A stretch of DNA of 64,000 nt from Halobacillus mangrovi (GTDB lineage Bacteria > Bacillota > Bacilli > Bacillales > Halobacillaceae). A program made the translations under genes and the position numbers. The stretch is taken from the NCBI RefSeq assembly GCF_002097535.1, contig NZ_CP020772.1, forward strand, positions 682,001 to 746,000, given 5' to 3'. Positions within the stretch are counted from its first letter, which is position 1. Each line of letters starts with the position of its first letter. Shown here piece after piece: positions 8,231-16,886 of the stretch. Under the pieces are notes generated by a model. The model saw only the letters and a list, made by a program, of their open reading frames with translations, had not been told where the DNA came from and searched no databases.

Positions 8231-9688
8231 ATGTCTGAAAAAGATCAACAATTGCGAGCGCAAGCAATAGAAGAAATTGAGAAATACAAACAGAAGGTAG
8301 AAGCGGATCCCTATCGGCAGAGTTTTCATCATATGCCGCCTGTAGGGTTGTTAAATGACCCTAACGGATTTATTCAATGGAAGGGAATCTATCATCTTTT
8401 TTACCAATGGATGCCGTTTGATACAGGCCATGGAGCTAAGTTCTGGGGACATTATACATCGGATGATTTCGTCAACTGGACTCATGAAAAGGCTGCATTA
8501 ACGCCGTCAGAGTGGTTCGACAAAAACGGAGTCTACTCGGGAAGTGCTGTCTCTCACGAAGGGCTTCTTTATCTCTTTTACACCGGAAATGTGAAAGATG
8601 AACAGGGAAATAGGGAAACCTATCAATGTCTAGCAGTATCTGAGGACGGCATTCATTTTGAGAAAAAAGGGGTCGTTGTTCATTTGCCTGCAGGCTACAC
8701 GGCTCATTTTAGAGATCCTAAGGTTTGGAAAAAGTCTGATCATTGGTATATGGTAATTGGAGCACAAAGCGAAAACATGGAAGGGAAAGCGGTCCTCTTC
8801 CGTTCTTCCAACCTTTATGAATGGGAGTTCCTCGGCAGTATTACCGGAAGCAATGAAGAACAGCTTGGAGATTTTGGCTACATGTGGGAATGTCCCGATG
8901 TTTTTGAACTGAATGGTAAGGATATTCTTGTCGTCTCTCCTCAAGGTTTGGAAGAAGAGGGGATGAATTACGCGAATACCTATCAGAGTGGCTACTTTGC
9001 AGGCACACTTGATTATGATCATCCTAAATTCGTTCATGGTCCGTTTCGTGAATTGGACCGTGGTTTCGAATTTTACGCTCCTCAAACTACGCTGGATGAG
9101 AAAGGCCGAAGAATCCTAGTTGGATGGATGGGAGTGCCTGATCAATATGAACAAGCGCATCCAACAATCGAAAATCAGTGGGTGCACTGTCTTACATTAC
9201 CAAGAGAGTTGACGTGGAATGGGGAACAGATGCTTCAGAAACCTGTGGAAGAACTGAAGGAAATGAGAGGGCCTGTTCTTTTGCATTCCTCGATTACGAT
9301 TGAAAATGATCAAAAAGCAATCAGGGGAGTGGAAGGGAAGCCTGTAGAATTGAACCTTGAGTTTGATAAGGTAGAGGATCAATTTGCAATTGAACTTTTC
9401 CAACATGCTTCACTGAGTTATAAAGAGGGTATACTAACTCTATCAAGACCTCATTTAGAGGATAAAAAGAAGACGGAATTTAGAAGAGTTAAGCTCGAAG
9501 ATGGTTTGAAGAACCTCCATTTATTCATTGACCATTCATCAATTGAGGTCTTCGTCAATGATGGAAAGGAAGTCTTTACTTCAAGGATCTTTCCGCAGCC
9601 AGAAGAAGAACGGATCTTATTCACCTCCCTTGGGACGACCACCTTTAGTATTGAGCAATGGAAACTGAACGGGTTTCAGTTTGACTGA
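8231..9688 (+). CDS. scrB: Sucrose-6-phosphate hydrolase / beta-fructofuranosidase (GH32)
   Basis: A 485-residue glycoside hydrolase family 32 enzyme. Its three catalytic signatures are all visible: LLNDPNGF near residue 40 (nucleophile Asp), FRDPKVW near 161 (transition-state stabiliser) and WECPDVF near 218 (acid/base Glu). A C-terminal beta-sandwich follows, with SSIEVFVNDG typical of the family. No signal peptide is present, so it acts inside the cell on sucrose-6-phosphate or on sucrose. It shares an operon with fructokinase. The sucrose transporter is not in the window, so the phosphorylated state of the substrate cannot be inferred. Confidence 0.88.
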   Translation: MSEKDQQLRAQAIEEIEKYKQKVEADPYRQSFHHMPPVGLLNDPNGFIQWKGIYHLFYQWMPFDTGHGAKFWGHYTSDDFVNWTHEKAALTPSEWFDKNGVYSGSAVSHEGLLYLFYTGNVKDEQGNRETYQCLAVSEDGIHFEKKGVVVHLPAGYTAHFRDPKVWKKSDHWYMVIGAQSENMEGKAVLFRSSNLYEWEFLGSITGSNEEQLGDFGYMWECPDVFELNGKDILVVSPQGLEEEGMNYANTYQSGYFAGTLDYDHPKFVHGPFRELDRGFEFYAPQTTLDEKGRRILVGWMGVPDQYEQAHPTIENQWVHCLTLPRELTWNGEQMLQKPVEELKEMRGPVLLHSSITIENDQKAIRGVEGKPVELNLEFDKVEDQFAIELFQHASLSYKEGILTLSRPHLEDKKKTEFRRVKLEDGLKNLHLFIDHSSIEVFVNDGKEVFTSRIFPQPEEERILFTSLGTTTFSIEQWKLNGFQFD

Positions 9689-9749
9689 GTTTTACTTGGG
9701 AAAGTGATTTAAATCATTAGTTTGTAAATCGTTTGAAGGAGTCATGTAT

Positions 9750-10292
9750 ATGAGTCAATCTTCTAAGAAAATGAAAGCACATGAGCGGAGAGAGCATATC
9801 TTATCTTTGCTTAAACAAAGAGGCTCTCCAGTAACGGGGAGCTCATTAGCTGAAGAAATGAATGTAACGCGGCAAGTCATCGTAGGAGATGTTTCGTTGT
9901 TGAAAGCGAGGAATGAACCGATTGTAGCAACGAGTCAGGGCTATATGTATATGACAGATGTCAAAGAGGAACTCGCTTACCAAAAGACGATCGTATGTCA
10001 ACATGGAGCAGAAGAGACAGAGGAAGAGCTTAATATCCTCGTCGATCATGGTGTTCATGTTCAAGATGTCGTAGTAGAGCACCCGATCTATGGCGATTTG
10101 ACTGCCCAACTTCGTATTTCAAACCGCCGCGATGTAAAGAAGTTTATAGAACAGGTGAATTCTACCAATGCTTCATTCCTTTTGGAGCTGACGGGTGGCA
10201 TTCATACTCACACGATTGCAGCAGATAGTCGTGATGCAATAGAAGAAGCCGTGGATGCTCTGTCTGAGGCGGGAATTTTAATGAAAAATTAA
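9750..10292 (+). CDS. niaR: NiaR/YrxA-type nicotinate-responsive repressor (HTH-11 + 3H domain)
   Basis: A 180-residue regulator. Residues ~5-60 form an HTH-11 winged helix (RREHILSLLKQRGSPVTGSS, then VTRQVIVGDVSLL). Residues ~80-175 are the 3H domain with the spaced histidines that give its name, ending in LTGGIHTHTIAA. NiaR binds nicotinic acid with metal and represses NAD biosynthesis and niacin uptake genes in Bacillus. I chose the second ATG because the first lies only two bases from AAGGAG. No nad or niaP gene is nearby, so it acts on targets elsewhere; the kynBU genes at 30 kb lead to anthranilate rather than directly to NAD. Confidence 0.85.
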   Translation: MSQSSKKMKAHERREHILSLLKQRGSPVTGSSLAEEMNVTRQVIVGDVSLLKARNEPIVATSQGYMYMTDVKEELAYQKTIVCQHGAEETEEELNILVDHGVHVQDVVVEHPIYGDLTAQLRISNRRDVKKFIEQVNSTNASFLLELTGGIHTHTIAADSRDAIEEAVDALSEAGILMKN

Positions 10293-10304
10293 TGTCAACG
10301 TTTG

Positions 10305-10348
10305 AAAAAAGAGGTATGCTTTCTATTATTAGAGCATATCTCTTTTTT
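10305..10348. terminator. Terminator after niaR
   Basis: A long stem built from AAAAAAGAGGTATGCT and its near-complement AGCATATCTCTTTTTT; it has A and T tracts on both sides. Confidence 0.8.
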
Positions 10349-10462
10349 GAACTGTTATGTTATCTCCATTTTGTAAGGGGTAGAGGTTTTTCTTAGTCCC
10401 AGAAAAATGAAATGTGATATAGTGAATGAGCAACCCACGACAGTAAAGGTAGGTGTTTCCCG

Positions 10463-11905
10463 GTGAATATTATTCCATATATCTTAACGACAATCTTAAT
10501 CTTGAACGTTTTACTAGCATTGGCAATTATCTTTTTAGAACGCCGGGATGCAAGTGCCACATGGGCATGGCTCATGGTCTTGCTTTTCTTGCCGATTGTA
10601 GGGTTCTTGTTATACTTAATTTTTGGAAGACGATTAAGCCATAAAGAAATATTTACTTGGGATAAGAAAAGCCGGTTAGGCTTACTGACGGCTGTTCAGG
10701 AACAATTAAAGGCCATTAAAGATAACACGCTGGAAGTGCAGCGAAAAGAAATTGTATCTTATGAAGATTTAATCTATATGCATTTAAAAAACAATGACGC
10801 CCTTTTTTCTCAAAATAATGATGTAGAAGTTTTTACAGATGGACAGAAAAAGTTTCACGCCCTTCTTGAAGATATTGAGAAAGCAGAAGACCATATTCAT
10901 TTGCTTTATTACATCATAAGGGATGACAACCTTGGACAAAGGTTAGCAGAAGCCTTGATCAAGAAAGCGAAAGAGAAGGTAGATGTCAAAATTCTCTATG
11001 ACGACATGGGATCGCGTCTACTTAGCAGAAAATACGTGAAGAGGATAAGAGCAGCTGGAGGGCAAGTGGAGTCATTCTTTCCTTCCTTAGTTCCTAAAGT
11101 GAACTTGAAAATCAATTATCGTAATCATAGAAAGCTGGTTATCATAGATGGAGAAATCGGGTATATCGGCGGTTTCAATATTGGGGATGAGTATTTAGGA
11201 TTCAGTAAAAGGTTTGGTTACTGGAGAGATACCCACCTCAAGGTAGAAGGCGATGCTGTTCACAACATGCAAACACGCTTCATCCTCGATTGGAATCAGG
11301 CTTCCAGAAGAGACATCGTCTATGAAGATCGGTTTTACCAGGCGAAGCCCAAAGGCGACGTAGGAATGCAGATCGTCTCAAGTGGTCCTGACTCGGAATG
11401 GGAACAAATTAAACATGGCTATATTAAGATGATCATGTCCGCGAAAAAATATGTGTATATCCAAACCCCTTACTTTATACCTGATGACAGTTTGTTAGAT
11501 GCGTTAAGAATAGCTGTGTTATCAGGGGTTGATGTAAGGTTGATGATCCCCAATAAACCGGATCACCCATTCGTCTACTGGGCGACTTATTCGAATATAG
11601 GTGACTTGTTAATGGCAGGTGCCAGAATCTATGTTTATCAAAGAGGCTTTTTACATGCAAAAACCATCGTCGTAGATGGAAACATCGCCTCAGTTGGAAC
11701 TGCGAACATCGATGTTAGAAGCTTTCGTCTCAATTTTGAAGTGAATGCTTTTTTGTATCATTCAGATGTAGCGAGGTTATTGGCTGACCGTTTCAATGAA
11801 GACTTAAAAGAATCTACTGAACTGACCTACAAGCTTTACCAGTCAAGGTCCAAGTGGATTCGCTTTAAAGAAGCAATAGCCCGGTTGTTGTCTCCTATTT
11901 TATAA
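10463..11905 (+). CDS. cls: Cardiolipin synthase (PLD family)
   Basis: A 480-residue membrane enzyme. Two N-terminal hydrophobic helices (about 4-23 and 33-53) precede two phospholipase D domains with HKD motifs: HRKLVIIDGEIGYIGGFN near 225 and HAKTIVVDGNIASVGTANID near 400. It condenses two phosphatidylglycerol molecules to cardiolipin and glycerol at the cytoplasmic membrane. The start is a GTG behind AAAGGTAGGTG. Length and domain order match B. subtilis ClsA. Cardiolipin content commonly rises in halophilic Bacillaceae at high salt, which fits the presumed lifestyle but is not shown here. Confidence 0.92.
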   Translation: MNIIPYILTTILILNVLLALAIIFLERRDASATWAWLMVLLFLPIVGFLLYLIFGRRLSHKEIFTWDKKSRLGLLTAVQEQLKAIKDNTLEVQRKEIVSYEDLIYMHLKNNDALFSQNNDVEVFTDGQKKFHALLEDIEKAEDHIHLLYYIIRDDNLGQRLAEALIKKAKEKVDVKILYDDMGSRLLSRKYVKRIRAAGGQVESFFPSLVPKVNLKINYRNHRKLVIIDGEIGYIGGFNIGDEYLGFSKRFGYWRDTHLKVEGDAVHNMQTRFILDWNQASRRDIVYEDRFYQAKPKGDVGMQIVSSGPDSEWEQIKHGYIKMIMSAKKYVYIQTPYFIPDDSLLDALRIAVLSGVDVRLMIPNKPDHPFVYWATYSNIGDLLMAGARIYVYQRGFLHAKTIVVDGNIASVGTANIDVRSFRLNFEVNAFLYHSDVARLLADRFNEDLKESTELTYKLYQSRSKWIRFKEAIARLLSPIL

Positions 11906-12028
11906 GCTTGTAAATCTTCATGCTGATTATTTGATAATATACTGGGAACATTCCTATATTATTTAAGCCTCCTTCTCCTGAAAACTTGAATTCGAGATAT
12001 TCTCTGCGCCGTTGCGTCATAAGCGTAA

Positions 12029-12152
12029 GGTTGGCAGGAAAACAACTCGCTTTCCTGCGGGGGAACTGGCAAGCCTCCTCAGTCGCTTCACTCCTTGTGG
12101 GGTCTCGCCTACCTCCTTCTCCCGCGGGAGTCTCGCCGTTTTCCATCCAACC
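12029..12152. repeat. Palindromic core 1 of E1 (subtype B)
   Basis: Outer arms GGTTGGCAGGAAAAC and GTTTTCCATCCAACC pair at 13 of 15 positions. On the minus strand the inner helix is GGCGAG with CTTGCC, which includes a G-T pair, and the apical hairpin is AGT-GAAGCG-ACT. Confidence 0.7.
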
Positions 12153-12265
12153 CATCTATAGTGTAGGAACGGCCCCATTTAACAGGTGTAAGGTGGCTCT
12201 GATTTCCTAGATTACAGATAGATTTTCGGTACCAATAACGTTTCCGTTACTCCCACCAGTCGTAA

Positions 12266-12385
12266 GGAGGTCGGAGAAATCGCGAGACTCCTGTGGGATG
12301 AACATGATAGGTGAGACCCCGGAGAGCTTTAGCTCGAGGAGGCTCAGCACATGCCCACGGAAAGCGAGTGATTTCTCCGACCTCC
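12266..12385. repeat. Palindromic core 2 of E1 (subtype A)
   Basis: Perfect 15-bp outer arms GGAGGTCGGAGAAAT and ATTTCTCCGACCTCC enclose inner arms GGTGAG / CTCAGC and the apical hairpin GAGC-TTTA-GCTC. Only two of 120 bases differ from the inverted copy at 18458-18577. Confidence 0.8.
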
Positions 12386-12494
12386 AAATTCTACTTAGGG
12401 CAACGGAAAAAGCTCACAGTACCTCGAAATCAAGTCTTCCACTATCCTGCTAATTATTTGAAAAAATCATTATATTCAATTATTAGTTATAAGT

Positions 12495-12541
12495 AAACAA
12501 AAAGAAAAGGTGTCTCGGGATTTTCCCGGGACGCCTTTTCT
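12495..12541 (-). terminator. Terminator downstream of htrB
   Basis: On the minus strand, AGAAAAGGCGTCCCGGGA pairs with TCCCGAGACACCTTTTCT and is followed by TTTTGTTT. It lies 125 bases past the htrB stop. Confidence 0.75.
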
Positions 12542-12573
12542 GATGAGAGAGGTTGTTTGGTTTTTGGTAAGGG

Positions 12574-12603
12574 TTCGCACAGAAGGGCTGCTTTCTGTGC
12601 GAA
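12574..12603. other. Perfect hairpin in the htrB 3' region
   Basis: TTCGCACAGAA and TTCTGTGCGAA form a perfect 11-bp stem with an 8-base loop. A weaker stem (TCAAGC/GCTTGA) follows at about 12613-12636. Neither has a T-tract, so they are not obvious terminators; together with the distal terminator they form a structured 3' region of unknown role. Confidence 0.5.
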
Positions 12604-12664
12604 GGGAGAGCATCAAGCACTTTACCAGGGCGCTTGAGCTTTTCTAAGTTCTCTGCTTTCTATA

Positions 12665-13813
12665 TTATTGGGAGGAAAGCTTGAGTTTTGTTTTCATCTG
12701 TTCGCCGTCGCGGTAAACCGTTAGCTCGACGGTATCTCCAACTTTTGCTTCATTATAGAGATACTCACGCAAGCTCATGAGTGATTCGACTTTGTTCCCG
12801 TCAATTTCAGTGATGACATCATACTGACTGAGATCTGCTTTTTGGGCTGCTGATCCTTGCTCTACCCCTTGTATGAGAACCCCTTGGGTTACTTCAGCGG
12901 GCAGATTCAATTCTCTTTGTAAAACAGATCCTGGAATTTGACTGACATCCTGAAGGGACACACCCATATAAGGGCGTTCCACTTGGCCATTGGTTTCAAG
13001 ATCTTCGATGACTGGTTTTGCTACATTCATAGGGATCGAGAAACCGATTCCTTCGACTTCTTCCTTGGCAATTTTCATAGAATTGATTCCTATGACTTCA
13101 CCTTTAAGGTTGATCAGTGCACCACCGCTATTCCCCGGATTGATGGCGGCATCCGTTTGAATAACCTGGGTTTGCCAGTCTGGTTGTTGGTCGCCGTTCA
13201 TATCTCTTGGGATACTACGGTCAAGACCACTGACAATGCCTTTGGTGGCTGATCCTGCGAATTCCATGCCGAGTGGGTTACCGATCGCTATGGCTGTTTG
13301 ACCGACCTCTACGTCATCGGCGTTTGCAAATTCAGCAACCTTTTCTACATGTTCGCTATCTATTTGTAAAACGGCAAGGTCTGTTAAAGGGTCACTGCCT
13401 TTCAATTCGGCTTTTACTTTAGTACCATCACTCAAGATCACTTCTACTTCAGAAGAGTTTGCAACAACATGATGGTTCGTTACAACAAAAGCTTGATCGC
13501 CGTCTTTTTTATAAATGACCCCAGATCCTGTACCGGCTTTTTGGGTACCCTGGCGAGTCTCCTGAATGTTACTTACACCTACTACGGCCTTAGAAGTCTC
13601 ATCTATGGCCTGTGTAACAGCATTCGGATTATCGTTTAGGTTCAATTCGTCAGCTTGGGCTGTTGGTTCGTTCGTATTAATGCTGACGGATATTCCCTTC
13701 CATTGGAAAACAGTCGTTACAAGAAATACAGCAATAATTGCGCCTAAGACTCCAAAAGCTAACCCGGAACGTTTATAGCTACGCTTAGTTTGGCGGTTAT
13801 CTTCGTTAAACAT
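12665..13813 (-). CDS. htrB: HtrA/DegP-type membrane-anchored serine protease
   Basis: A 382-residue protein with an N-terminal membrane anchor (about 17-37), a trypsin-like domain and one C-terminal PDZ domain. The triad is visible: His in VVTNHHVVA (~115), Asp in DLAVLQID (~150) and Ser in NPGNSGGALIN (~228). It degrades or refolds misfolded proteins outside the membrane. It is divergent from a two-component system, the same arrangement as htrB (yvtA) with cssRS in B. subtilis, where CssRS induces htrA and htrB under secretion or heat stress. The start codon is uncertain: ATG at 13813 lies 11 bases from GGGGG, while an in-frame TTG at 13822 lies closer. Confidence 0.85.
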   Translation of the reverse strand: MFNEDNRQTKRSYKRSGLAFGVLGAIIAVFLVTTVFQWKGISVSINTNEPTAQADELNLNDNPNAVTQAIDETSKAVVGVSNIQETRQGTQKAGTGSGVIYKKDGDQAFVVTNHHVVANSSEVEVILSDGTKVKAELKGSDPLTDLAVLQIDSEHVEKVAEFANADDVEVGQTAIAIGNPLGMEFAGSATKGIVSGLDRSIPRDMNGDQQPDWQTQVIQTDAAINPGNSGGALINLKGEVIGINSMKIAKEEVEGIGFSIPMNVAKPVIEDLETNGQVERPYMGVSLQDVSQIPGSVLQRELNLPAEVTQGVLIQGVEQGSAAQKADLSQYDVITEIDGNKVESLMSLREYLYNEAKVGDTVELTVYRDGEQMKTKLKLSSQ

Positions 13814-14001
13814 CTTAAGCAATAGCCCCCTTAATTTAGTTGGTGATGTATGTGATCTCTGTTGTCTGTCTGTACATTTATCATTCTACGGTTCACATAT
13901 GGAATGACTTTGGAGAAAATGTGGAAAAAGTGTGTAAAACAAGAGCGAATGCTGAAAATATGAGAAAATGGGTGAAAGTTCATTGTAAGGAGGTAGTTTA
14001 G

Positions 14002-14700
14002 ATGAACCATACCATAGGGCTTGTGGAAGATGATCCAAATATAAGTGATATTGTTGAAGCGTACTTAAAGAAGGAAGGATACGTTATACAAGCGGTTGAC
14101 ACGGCTGAAAAGGCTTGGAAAATTTTTGAACAGCATTCTCCAGATTTATGGGTGCTTGATATTATGCTGCCAGGGATGGACGGATATGAATTTTGTAAAA
14201 AAGTGCGGCAGACGTCTGAGGTGCCGATCATAATCATTTCTGCAAAGGATGATGAAGTGGACAAGATCCTAGGCTTGGAACTGGGTGGGGATGATTATCT
14301 GACAAAACCCTTCAGCCCAAGGGAACTGGTCGCGCGGGTGAAGCGCCACTTAAAACGTTGGCAGGTGATGCAGCCAGATGTCGCTTCCTCTAATCAAGAA
14401 GAAACGATTGAATCAGGTGACCTTTTACTCAATGATGCGGAAAGGAAAGTGTACTTCAAAGGTCAGGACATAGAAGTGACAACGAAGGAATTTGAAATGC
14501 TGAAAATTTTGGCTTCCCAGGAGAACCGGGCATTTTCTCGCGAAGAACTGCTCATAAAAGTATGGGGAGAGGATTACTTCGGGAGTGACCGGGCCGTTGA
14601 TGATCTAGTCAAGCGTTTGCGTAAAAAGATGAAAGATCTGCCGATAGAGACCGTATGGGGGCACGGATATCGTCTAAGGAATGAGCGGAAGTCGTCATGA
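14002..14700 (+). CDS. cssR: OmpR-family response regulator, CssR-like
   Basis: A 232-residue regulator. The receiver domain (1-~118) has acidic residues EDD at 9-11, phospho-acceptor D53 in WVLDIMLPGMDG, and K in LTKPFSP. The C-terminal winged helix (~135-228) ends with the typical VWGHGYRL. It starts at an ATG behind AAGGAGG and overlaps the kinase gene by four bases. Position next to a divergent htrA-type protease identifies it with CssR, which activates htrA and htrB after secretion stress. The binding boxes were not located with confidence in the 188-bp divergent region. Confidence 0.82.
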   Translation: MNHTIGLVEDDPNISDIVEAYLKKEGYVIQAVDTAEKAWKIFEQHSPDLWVLDIMLPGMDGYEFCKKVRQTSEVPIIIISAKDDEVDKILGLELGGDDYLTKPFSPRELVARVKRHLKRWQVMQPDVASSNQEETIESGDLLLNDAERKVYFKGQDIEVTTKEFEMLKILASQENRAFSREELLIKVWGEDYFGSDRAVDDLVKRLRKKMKDLPIETVWGHGYRLRNERKSS

Positions 14701-16028
14701 AGTTATTGTATCAATTGAATGCGGCATTCACTGTTTTGATTTTGATCATCATGTCCATTACCGCGTTCTTTATCCATTCGTTGCTGATGGACATGTTAAT
14801 TCAGGATGAGCAAAGACAATTGAAGGCGAGGGCTGAGTTGTTAATTGATGTGATTAACGAACAGGATACGGATCGTAATCCACAGTTATCTCAGTTGGTA
14901 CAGGATCGAAATTATCCCATATTATTATTCGACCGCAGACAGGATCAAATATTGTTCAGAACGATGCCTGCCGAAATAGCAAGAACTTGGATGGACCATT
15001 ATGAGGACGAACTAATTGATGAGGAAGTATGGGAAAGTAATGGGGAAAAGTATGTTGTTTATGACTTTGCGCTGTCTTCAAGAAGTAATCAGATTCTTGT
15101 CATGGCTACCCCGCTTAATGACTTACAGGCTGTGCAATCTGTATTTGCTTTCCGAATGATCATTGTGTTCGTGCTTGGATTGCTGTTGGCAATTATCATT
15201 AGTTACTTCCTCACACGCCGTCTTGTAACGCCTTTAAGCAGGCTGAAAAAGGAAGTAGAAAAAATTCAGAAAAGGCAGTTTGATGATGTGAAAGCGGTGG
15301 AAGCCTCAGGTGAAATTAAAGAAGTGGAGCAGGCAGTAAGGCTTATGGCGGAAGAACTTGCAAGATATATCCACTCTCAAAAGCAATTCTTCCAAAATGC
15401 TTCTCACGAGTTAAAAACACCACTCATGTCTATTCAAGGCTATGCGGAAGGCATTCGTGATGGAGTTTTTGAAGGGGAGGCTGCAGAGAAGGGCTTTAAT
15501 GTGATGGTTAGTGAGACAGAGAGGTTGAAGAAAATCGTCAATGAAATGATTTTGCTTGCGAAACTCGATAGCAGTAAAGACGTCTATCATCCTGAACGAA
15601 CAGACGTCATAGACATCGTAGATCAGTCTAGTGTCCGACTGCTTCCTCTCGCTAAAGATAAGGATATTGAGCTTTATGTTGATTTAAGTGAACCATTTTA
15701 TACGAATGTAGACAGTGAGCGTGTCCTGCAAGCTTTCATTAATATTGTCAGCAATGCGATTAGGCATGCTGAGAGTGAAGTACGCATTCATACGCAGACA
15801 GAGAACGATTGGTTAACGATCCAAGTGGAAGACGATGGAGAGGGGATTTCGGAAGAACTTCTCCCACAGCTATTCGAACGTTTTATTAAAGGGAAAGAAG
15901 GGGAGACTGGCTTAGGGCTGGCTATATCTCGTGCAATTATAGAGCGCAGTGGAGGGACCATTCGAGCAAAAAATCGAAAGGACCGTTCCGGCGCCGTTTT
16001 TGAAATCCTCTTGCCATATAACGAGTGA
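14697..16028 (+). CDS. cssS: Sensor histidine kinase, CssS-like
   Basis: A 443-residue kinase: membrane helix (~8-30), extracytoplasmic sensing loop (~31-152), second helix (~153-173), HAMP region, dimerisation domain with phospho-histidine H237 in NASHELKTPLMS, N-box NIVSNAIRHA, G1 EDDGEGI and G2 GETGLGLAIS. It would phosphorylate the response regulator encoded immediately upstream. The short outer loop and the neighbouring htrB support detection of misfolded exported proteins, as described for CssS of B. subtilis (451 residues). A start overlap of ATGA type with cssR shows translational coupling. Confidence 0.83.
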   Translation: MKLLYQLNAAFTVLILIIMSITAFFIHSLLMDMLIQDEQRQLKARAELLIDVINEQDTDRNPQLSQLVQDRNYPILLFDRRQDQILFRTMPAEIARTWMDHYEDELIDEEVWESNGEKYVVYDFALSSRSNQILVMATPLNDLQAVQSVFAFRMIIVFVLGLLLAIIISYFLTRRLVTPLSRLKKEVEKIQKRQFDDVKAVEASGEIKEVEQAVRLMAEELARYIHSQKQFFQNASHELKTPLMSIQGYAEGIRDGVFEGEAAEKGFNVMVSETERLKKIVNEMILLAKLDSSKDVYHPERTDVIDIVDQSSVRLLPLAKDKDIELYVDLSEPFYTNVDSERVLQAFINIVSNAIRHAESEVRIHTQTENDWLTIQVEDDGEGISEELLPQLFERFIKGKEGETGLGLAISRAIIERSGGTIRAKNRKDRSGAVFEILLPYNE

Positions 16029-16093
16029 TTTCGCTGCTTCATGGTATAATAAAAGCAGAGAACGATTCCATACAGAAAGAAAGGACGTAGCTA

Positions 16094-16618
16094 ATGGAAC
16101 CAAAACGATGTATTGATTCATTAACCGTAAAAAACTCTCACGTACTTCCTCCTGATACGAACAGTCACGGAACGTTGTTTGGTGGGAAATTGATGGCTTA
16201 TATTGATGATGTGGCAGCTATTGCCGCTGTTAGACACTGCAGAAAACCTGTGGTCACTGCATCCACGGACTCTGTCGACTTCCTGCAACCGGTGTTCGAA
16301 GGTGACACCATTTGCCTCGAGGCCTTCGTTACTTATACCCACAACACTTCAATGGAAGTATTCGTAAAAGCCATTACAGAAAACCTTTTAACAGGAGATC
16401 GGAAGGTATGTACAACGGCATTCCTTTCGATGGTTGCCGTTGATGAAAATAACGAACCGACACCTGTCCCACCGGTGTACCCGGAATCTGAGGAGGAAAA
16501 GTGGCTTCATGATGGTGCAAAAAGACGTCATGAACATCGTAAAGCAAGAAGGAAAGAGTCTAAAGAACTCGCTGAGAAATTTGGGACGGGCCTACCTTGG
16601 TTACCGGATGAAAAATAA
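16094..16618 (+). CDS. Acyl-CoA thioesterase, hotdog fold (YkhA-like)
   Basis: A 174-residue cytoplasmic enzyme. The hotdog core contains NSHGTLFGGKLMAYIDDVAAIAA near residue 23, the pattern of the acyl-CoA hydrolase YciA/YkhA group in which the Asp and Gly-rich helix form the active site. It splits acyl-CoA to free acid and CoA; chain-length preference is unknown. A basic C-terminal tail (KRRHEHRKARRKESKE) is typical of Bacillus members. A TATAAT box at 16045-16050 precedes it and a strong terminator follows, so it is expressed separately from cssRS. Confidence 0.82.
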   Translation: MEPKRCIDSLTVKNSHVLPPDTNSHGTLFGGKLMAYIDDVAAIAAVRHCRKPVVTASTDSVDFLQPVFEGDTICLEAFVTYTHNTSMEVFVKAITENLLTGDRKVCTTAFLSMVAVDENNEPTPVPPVYPESEEEKWLHDGAKRRHEHRKARRKESKELAEKFGTGLPWLPDEK

Positions 16619-16621
16619 CGC

Positions 16622-16658
16622 AAAAAACTCTATTGCCTTAGCAGTAGAGTTTTTTTTA
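16622..16658 (+). terminator. Terminator after the thioesterase gene
   Basis: AAAACTCTA and TAGAGTTTT pair, with an inner partial stem, followed by eight T residues. Confidence 0.85.
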
Positions 16659-16886
16659 TTCTTAGAGAGGTGGAGATAACAGTTTAGCTTAAAAACCTGG
16701 GGGGATAACTATAACTCTAGGGAGCATATAGCTACTGGCCCAAAATACCATTTGTTTGAAAGGAGATTCACTGGTAAAGTATTTTTGTATGACTTTGTCT
16801 TTATTCAGTTTTAGATAAAGACAGGTAGGGTAAAAGACCCTTAATTGGTAATTATTACAATCTTATTAATAATGGAGGTGGGATCG

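Larger units (their letters stand above)
11965..12446. repeat. Composite intergenic repeat element E1 (two palindromic cores)
   Basis: A non-coding block between cls and htrB. It begins with the complement of TCAGGAGAAGGAGGC and ends with the complement of GATAGTGGAAGACTTGATTT, the boundary sequences shared with the other elements at 18401, 27741 and 52801. It holds two palindromic cores (listed separately). From about 12170 rightward it is closely repeated in opposite orientation at 18401-18690. Confidence 0.75.

Noticed and set aside
8630..9085. A 151-codon open frame on the minus strand inside scrB
   Set aside because: It is antisense to the GH32 catalytic region and has no recognisable motif or Shine-Dalgarno.
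11965..12446. E1 as an insertion sequence or CRISPR array
   Set aside because: There is no transposase frame, no terminal inverted repeats, and no regularly spaced direct repeats; the symmetry is palindromic.
12311..12496. A 61-codon open frame across the E1 repeat
   Set aside because: It runs through a palindromic core; the same region in E2 is inverted and does not preserve a protein, so structure rather than coding explains it.
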